Source of the DNA: Atrina japonica
Lineage: Eukaryota; Mollusca; Bivalvia; Pterioida; Pinnidae
Assembly: GCA_030159075.1 (NCBI GenBank)
Contig: BROG01000560.1
Coordinates: 310,001-374,000 of the forward strand
Reading direction: 5' to 3'
DNA: 64,000 nucleotides
Position 1 is the stretch's first letter, and the number at the start of each line of letters is the position of its first letter. The notes beneath the pieces were generated by a model. It ran no database searches, had not been told where the DNA came from, and saw only the letters and a list, made by a program, of their open reading frames with translations. The translations under genes and the position numbers were made by a program. Below are positions 63,961 to 64,000 of this stretch, in pieces.

Positions 63961-64000
63961 TGACGATAAGGTCACGCGTGTTGGACTCTAGATTTTAACT

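Overview
The window is eukaryotic, AT-rich, intron-dominated DNA holding one recognisable gene: the middle and most of the C-terminal part of NCKAP1 (Nap1 / HEM-2 / Kette / GEX-3), a subunit of the WAVE actin-regulatory complex, on the minus strand. I traced 25 coding exons between 63255 (5') and 1593 (3'). Every junction is GT-AG and every splice phase agrees. The exons give about 889 codons, matching roughly residues 105 to 980 of the about 1,128-residue vertebrate protein. The first ~100 residues lie beyond 64000 and the last ~150 lie left of position 1. tRNA-derived SINEs whose tails resemble those common in bivalve genomes, together with the sequence of the NCKAP1 exons, suggest a lophotrochozoan, most likely a bivalve mollusc. 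The species is not determined.

Layout: 63-34 kb holds 22 exons in introns of about 0.1-3.5 kb. A single 17.3 kb intron (16983-34291) follows, then two exons (16900-16982 and 15437-15517), a 13.8 kb intron, and one last exon at 1593-1677. The introns are crowded with more than 30 different minisatellite arrays (units of about 20-93 bp) that together cover about 20 kb, near a third of the window. The two giant introns consist largely of such arrays placed end to end. Almost all the longer open reading frames are array artefacts or fragments around the exons.

The most unusual feature is that several arrays are built on splice sites of the host gene. Their repeat unit contains the last bases of an exon plus its 5' splice site, so the true donor sits at the edge of a row of copied donors. 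I see this at seven of the 25 exons (donors at 63198, 61570, 51492, 45093, 42970, 41003 and 37758), plus one 66-bp duplication of a 3' splice site at 40373. At the 45093 donor the unit is 60 bp, in frame and open, so use of the next donor copy would add 20 residues to NCKAP1.

Mobile-element remnants: two tRNA-derived SINE families (including a head-to-head pair with clear target-site duplications), a 1.75 kb element with hAT-like ends inside a TA microsatellite, a 0.8-1.0 kb terminal-inverted-repeat family, pogo/Tigger-like MITEs with TA duplications, and several short palindromic elements. I see no RNA gene, CRISPR array or second protein-coding gene.
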